Shown one piece after another: positions 58,998 to 64,000 of a stretch of DNA of 64,000 nt. A program made the translations under genes and the position numbers. Position 1 is the stretch's first letter, and each line of letters begins with the position of its first letter. The notes beneath the pieces were generated by a model. It was not told where the DNA came from and made no database searches. It saw only the letters and a list, made by a program, of their open reading frames with translations. Origin of the DNA: Temnopleurus reevesii (Eukaryota; Echinodermata; Echinoidea; Temnopleuroida; Temnopleuridae); assembly GCA_036244855.1 (NCBI GenBank), contig BQKZ01000011.1, forward strand, positions 90,123-154,122, read 5' to 3'.

Positions 58998-59410
58998 GAT
59001 TATTGTAAGTATAAAAATCACAATCAAACACTTAGTAATCTATAAAAATGCAGGTGTAAACAACTAGATTTGGTATTTTGTTCGTAGGTTGTTTGCATAT
59101 TACATTTACATGAAATCATCCTAATCTTTACCATACATGGCATGGGGTCCCTAATGCGCCGATCAGCTCGACAGTGCAAAAATGTCACGGCGCATTTACG
59201 AAGAGTTTAAAGATAAAAACATTTTAAATATTAAAATCAGACACTTAGTGATATATATATAAAAAAAAATACAGGTGTAAATTAGATTTGGTATGTTGTT
59301 CGTAGGTTGTTTGCATATTACGTTGACATAATGCTATCCCAATCTTTACCATACATGGCATGGGGTCCCAATGCGCTGATCCGCGTGACTGCGCACAAAA
59401 GTCACGGCGC
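58998..59410 (+). repeat. Tandem repeat, about 205 bp, two copies
   Basis: GTTCGTAGGTTGTTTGCATA and CTTTACCATACATGGCATGG occur in both copies (about 59083 and 59299), each ending AATGTCACGGCGCAT or AAAGTCACGGCGCAT. Confidence 0.9.
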
Positions 59411-59420
59411 ATCTGGCCAG

Positions 59421-59466
59421 TGACGTCACGACGCCAGATGGCCCATATGACGACGGGTTATATAAA
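59421..59466 (+). promoter_or_regulatory. CRE and TATA-like pair
   Basis: TGACGTCA at 59421-59428 and TATATAAA at 59459-59466, directly after the two-copy repeat. The arrangement would suit a promoter, but no gene is visible downstream. Confidence 0.25.
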
Positions 59467-59562
59467 TCTGCGTGCTCTCACTACCTACGTAAATAGGAGG
59501 CTTTCGTGTGCATCATTGAACCCAGCACCCCTTTTTGCCAGAGCTGGATGAAATTCCCCCCC

Positions 59563-60395
59563 CCCCCAATCCCTTGTCCCCCACTGAGGGGTTGGAGGAC
59601 TTGCATACTCGTTTTAAGGCGTTTTTATTCGATTGGTAAAGTCCGACAGAAATGTCATATTTTTTTAATGGAGGGCTTTTTACCTCTTTAAAAAGTCATA
59701 TTAAATAATAATCATTATACCGATTTTGCACCTACAATATGTAGCCAGTGACATATTTCCTTAAACCACTTGTTTGTTTTCAAACGATTTCCTTCAACGA
59801 TGCCAAACCATCGTGAACAAGTTTTGAATGTATGCAACCATTTAGATATCTTTTAAACTAAGAAGATCCGAACGTATAACAGATAAAATAATATCCATAA
59901 AAGAGTGTAAATATAATAGACAATGGCTTTGTAAACACATGGGTTTGGAACAAACGAAACAATCGTGCTCCACACACTGAAGTTCCCCGTAGATGTTCAT
60001 TCGTGCATAACGTATTGTTGAAGAAAGATGAGCGTCCGGCTGGACGCATGTAGATATTTGATGTTGATTTGATTGTATCTTGAAACATACAAAACCTTAA
60101 ATTTATAAAATTCTGGTGATTCTAATTATATCAAAATGATTTGAATAGCGCGTATTGCACCGGCTGAACCAGCTAAATTTGATTTCGATTCTTGAAAATT
60201 TAGTCATTGCCTTTAAACCACGTGTATGATATTAAGCTTTGACCATAAATGCATGTTTGTACTGTACTGTTGCGGAGATTACGTTAATACATTATGATAT
60301 GATATGTGGTTTTCAAATTTCAATGCATGGCATGTAAGGATATTGTACCTCAACAAAATTAGTAATGAAACCCTGCATTTCCCCTTATTTTGTTA
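59563..60395. other. AT-rich stretch with a C-run; nothing recognised
   Basis: C10 near 59561-59570. No exon or repeat is placed. Confidence 0.35.
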
Positions 60396-60400
60396 ATACG

Positions 60401-60564
60401 ATATCAACTATTTTCGATAAATTAAGTAGAGCGCAAATTCAATGGTCCTTTGTAAAGCTATTCAAATCGGAACCGGCTTGCGATTGCTGTGTCCGCACAG
60501 TTAAATACACGGCGTACGGTTCTATTGTCTGTGGTCCCCTTAACTTTTGGTAAATAATTTAAAT
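60401..60564 (+). mobile_element. Inverted-repeat MITE, family I copy 2
   Basis: ATATCAACTATTTTCGATAA at left, TTTGGTAAATAATTTAAAT at right, inner GTGTCCGCACAGTTAAATAC as in the other copies. Confidence 0.75.
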
Positions 60565-60569
60565 CGGGT

Positions 60570-62570
60570 TTTGTCGGGTGGGTGCAACCGTCAGCTGGTT
60601 CAAGCACAAAATCATGTGTGGAAAAAGGGGTGGTTCTTTAAGTCACCAGTCTGTGGCACAGTTACGAGAATAGCCCTGCCTCAAGCGCGGTCATCCCTAA
60701 CTCAAAGTGTCGGGTTTAATACTCTAGACATGGCGCATCAATTAGCTTCACACGAAAACACCACAATTAAGCGCTTCTGCACTGACATTACTCTAATCTC
60801 CACCGATTCCGTGCGATACCAACCCGCTCTCCTCTCCATCCCTCCTCCTCCCAACCGCGCCTCTCCATCACTTGTGAGGAGCTGTTTTTATTTTATCCTT
60901 ACTTTTCACCATAATTTAATACCTCATTTCGATGTTGCCAAATTGATACATTGACGATTAGTACAGCCAACCTTCCCTCATTCCCTCCATCACCCAGTGT
61001 GGACGAATTTCAGCTTCGCTCCTCCGTAAATTGGTTCTTTATTGATGCAGTCTGCGCATGCTCAGTAGGGGTGTTGTTTGTTTGGTGGTTGTATACACCG
61101 TTGGGTTTTGGATTGGGAAAAAGGAAATGACAAATAACCTATTGAATGTGAAAACTTTTGATTCGAGAACATGTGCCGCGTATTTGACACAAATAAACAA
61201 AATGAACTTTGGTTCACCCTTGATACGAATTAAAGCCAGTGTAGACGTAATTTTATATTAACGTTCTCTTTATTCAATTTACAATAATAACCAATACCAT
61301 AACATTTTAATGACTCGCGAAGAACGATATAGACCTGAAAATGTCGTTTTGAAATATTTGATAAGCTCTGAAGAGGAGGTTATTAATTTCCTCTAAAAAA
61401 AATGCCAGGCTGCTGAAACTAAGCATGGTTATCAACTCTCAAGTATTCGTTCACAATCCCCCCCCCCCCCAATCGCTGGGCAAAGGTTGCCAATTGTCCA
61501 CTGCCCACACAATAATAGAAAAGTCCGGGGGAAATGCCAGAGGAAGCGAAAGATGACGGGGAAAAAAGCTGTGTTTACTCAAATGCAGAATGTCTGCGCA
61601 GCCAGTTCATTTGCAATCCTATGCACAGCAAATTTGGAATAAAGGCGAGATGCGAAGCGTCAACAGTGAATCGAACACCGAGTGCTTGTTTTACGTGACT
61701 GCTGCCCCGTGACGTCACAATTGGGTACCCGGCAGTTCGCTGCTCCTCATTATCAGTGCCTTAATATGCGGCAAAATACACGGTGGCTTTTAATTGTATT
61801 GATACATCCAACTGCACGTTCGGCGCAGTTGAATGTTGTAGTGTATTATGATAAAGGGGGTTCATCGATCATTTTGATTTTGATTAAAGTGGTCGCGTGG
61901 TATTTGAGAAGTAGGCCACGAGCTTCGCCATGAATTGCAATTAAAACCGCTTCAATTGCATTTCGATATAATTACCAAACGAATTAAGACCACGATGCTT
62001 ATAACACCGACACGAAGATTTGATATCAATGGACAATAACTAGGGATAATTGAATGTAATATTCAATTCTGATTAAAAAACAAAATAGACAATTAAATCC
62101 AATTCAAAATAAAAGAAGTTTTACAATGTATTATGTTCACTACCCCCAATTGTAGTAAAGCTGTCAAAAAAGGTTATGTTAAGAAATCTATTTTCAAGGG
62201 TCCCCATTTCCCAATGTGAGTATTCTTTTTGCAAGATTAAATCAGTGCCACTGCTGAGATTTAAATTGACAATATTCCACAAAGGACAAGTTTCGTTGAT
62301 GTTTTGATTTAGTATATCGTTGTTTTTATTCCAGACATTATGGTTAGTGAAACAATGTGTAGAACGCTTTTCCTCAGGCCGCGCGGCTTAAACAGCAGTG
62401 TTGTTCCCATATAGGTAGAAACATCTTTAAGTAGACTAGAGCCCGTTTGTATGAAAATATACACTCTTAAACGTTTGGAAAATTTTGCATTTAAAAGTTG
62501 TTTATACAAATCATCTTCGTTTTCGAGAAGTGACGTGAGTCTAAATGTACTGCTACACGAAATGAGTTCC
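60570..62570. other. Non-repetitive stretch, no gene recognised
   Basis: Includes a 135-codon frame (60547-60954) partly over family I, a C-run near 61459 and TGACGTCA at 61710-61717. The patch at 61500-61800 is GC-richer. None of these supports a gene call. Confidence 0.35.
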
Positions 62571-62577
62571 AAATCCA

Positions 62578-62725
62578 TTGAAACGTGTCCTTCTATAAAA
62601 TTAACACGTTGTTCGATATGATGCCCGTGGAGTTGGCACTATGTCGGGATTCCTTTGTTCTCATGCAACAATGCCCGTTAGCTCCCGTCACTTCGTGAAA
62701 ACACGGACGAAATATTGGTTCAAAT
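62578..62725 (-). mobile_element. Inverted-repeat MITE, family J copy 2, partial
   Basis: AACACGTTGTTCGATATGATGCC and CTCCCGTCACTTCGTGAAAAC match the minus strand of the left two thirds of 38588-38821. The other end is missing. Confidence 0.75.
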
Positions 62726-62729
62726 AAAT

Positions 62730-63555
62730 CATGTTAGAATTTTTGCAATTCCATCATATGTGGTCATATAAAGCAATAGCTATATGTGGAGAGTATGTTG
62801 TCTAGCGTTGGTTAACTTTCGTCCAATTTTTTCTAAGAGTGTATAAGGATGAATGAAGCCACTCACTCAGAAATAAAAACAGATCTATCAATTCATTGTA
62901 TTTAATTTCATTTCCTTTAAGTGTTTTATTCTTAATGATTGAATATGCCATCGATTTCTCGACATGTTAGATGATTAATTTCATAAGTAGGCTTTTGTCA
63001 GAGAATTCCTTGAATCACTTTGATTCGATGCATCATATAATCGTGATTATTATGAAAGACTCGACGCTGCTTCAATTACCATGCATGTCCGCTTACAACA
63101 GCTGTAAATCCAATAGACACTTGGAAGGATTTTATCACCATCATTTTCTGTCAAAATGGCCAGAATTTAAAGAGAACTGTAAGTTCATTCCCAAAAAAAG
63201 AAATACTTGAAAATGTACTCCAACTATAATATAATATCAACGATAATAGCACCAACAGTAGTAACAATGAGGATAATAATTACAAAGATGAGTATGAGGA
63301 CAATAATAATGATAGTAATAACCATTATGATGATAACAAAATTGAATACTAACAATAACAAGAACAATGATTATCGCAATAATGATGAAACAATTAATAT
63401 TAATATAAGGAGAAGTAGTACTAGCAGTTAGAAGTAGAAATTAAATAGCTATGTGATACATTTTGATTAATCTATTACGTGGATGATGAAGATGTTTATT
63501 TTATCATTATTACCCTTGCTTAATCCGAACCATCGTGTAGCGTACCCATGATTTA
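62730..63555. other. AT-rich stretch ending in degenerate AAT/ATG trinucleotides
   Basis: 63220-63420 is a degraded AAT-type trinucleotide tract. Its open frames are artefacts. Confidence 0.4.
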
Positions 63556-63640
63556 ATATTAATAATAATACTAATAATAGATGCGATTTATAATGCGCCA
63601 AATCCATCCTGCTGGATGCTCAAGGCGCAGTAGAGAATAA
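63555..63640. mobile_element. SINE-like repeat N fragment
   Basis: AATAATAATACTAATAATAG, GATTTATAATGCGCC and GATGCTCAAGGCGC match family N. A TTCACCTCAC word at 63759 may be a further piece. The rest to 64000 shows nothing. Confidence 0.55.
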
Positions 63641-64000
63641 TAGAGGAAAGTTGGAAAGGAAGGTTGAAGGTAGAAAGGTAGAAAGAATGCTGCTTGAGTT
63701 GGAGTTATGAGTAGGAGGCATTAAAAAGGTAAGTCTTAAGGTACTTAAGAGTTAAATGTTCACCTCACATGGATATTGAAAATAAGGGCGTTGGCATTAG
63801 AACCCTCATTAGGGATGCTGCTACAAAGCTGCCGGTGATTGATGAAAAGCAACTGCAAATCAGTTGTAAACTATAACAGGCATTTACATTCCCGCATGCT
63901 ATGCTCCTTTAAAGCCCAAGTATAGTTTTGGTAAAAGCGAATATTTTTATCGCCAAATTTTGTCTTCAAATCTACTTAAAAGAAACATGATATCATGAAC

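Noticed and set aside
60547..60954. 135-codon frame
   Set aside because: Starts in the right end of a family I element; no domain recognised.

Overview
The window reads as non-coding, repeat-rich DNA from an animal genome. It is AT-rich, has no long coding regions, contains two assembly gaps (33151-33320 and 46226-46523), and is crowded with GT, GA, GATA and AAT microsatellites, G/C homopolymers, tRNA-headed SINE pieces, LINE 3' ends and many inverted-repeat elements. A marine invertebrate, probably an echinoderm such as a sea urchin, is my best guess from the style of the repeats. That is an impression and has not been tested. No complete protein-coding gene is visible. The only convincing protein homology is the C-terminal part of a non-LTR retrotransposon reverse transcriptase (27613-28197) followed by its 3' tail.

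Layout. 1-140 is the end of a G/C-rich dispersed repeat. 160-3780 is a degraded tandem array with a unit of about 560 bp that carries foldback insertions. 3.8-8.4 kb holds SINE and foldback pieces and a 712 bp TTAA-flanked element with two RFX-type X-boxes. 8.4-15.6 kb is microsatellites, foldbacks and a pair of SINE copies. 15.6-24.2 kb is AT-rich with a 3-copy tandem repeat, a possible short exon next to an 80 bp piggyBac-like element, a 243 bp inverted-repeat element and a 612 bp near-perfect palindrome inside a small tandem array. 24-31.4 kb has more foldbacks, the LINE remnant and a 3-copy 173 bp tandem repeat. 31.4-41 kb is simple repeats, SINE heads and one more inverted-repeat family. 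41.5-42.9 kb is the most gene-like stretch: a short ORF after an in-frame stop that ends at a splice-donor-like site, with the exon-like part and donor repeated 155 bp downstream. 43.4-45.0 kb is a 6-copy tandem repeat. 45-64 kb is SINEs, microsatellites, foldback elements, a 2-copy repeat ending at a CRE/TATA-like segment, and long AT-rich stretches where I see nothing.

The organising theme is non-autonomous DNA transposons. I can separate at least ten inverted-repeat families, here named A to L with some letters unused: A foldback of about 245 bp with TTA/TAA flanks; B about 170 bp; C about 135 bp; D, E and F TTAA-flanked with G-rich ends; G TTAA-flanked 80 bp; H about 243 bp; I about 165 bp; J about 230 bp; K about 210 bp; L cut by a gap. 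Several are nested in each other, with family A the repeated host. No transposase gene is present, so all would have depended on enzymes encoded elsewhere. I found no clear previously undescribed system. The items most worth checking are the duplicated exon-donor unit at 42518-42895, the X-box/CCAAT modules inside transposon D, and the nesting of foldbacks into family A.
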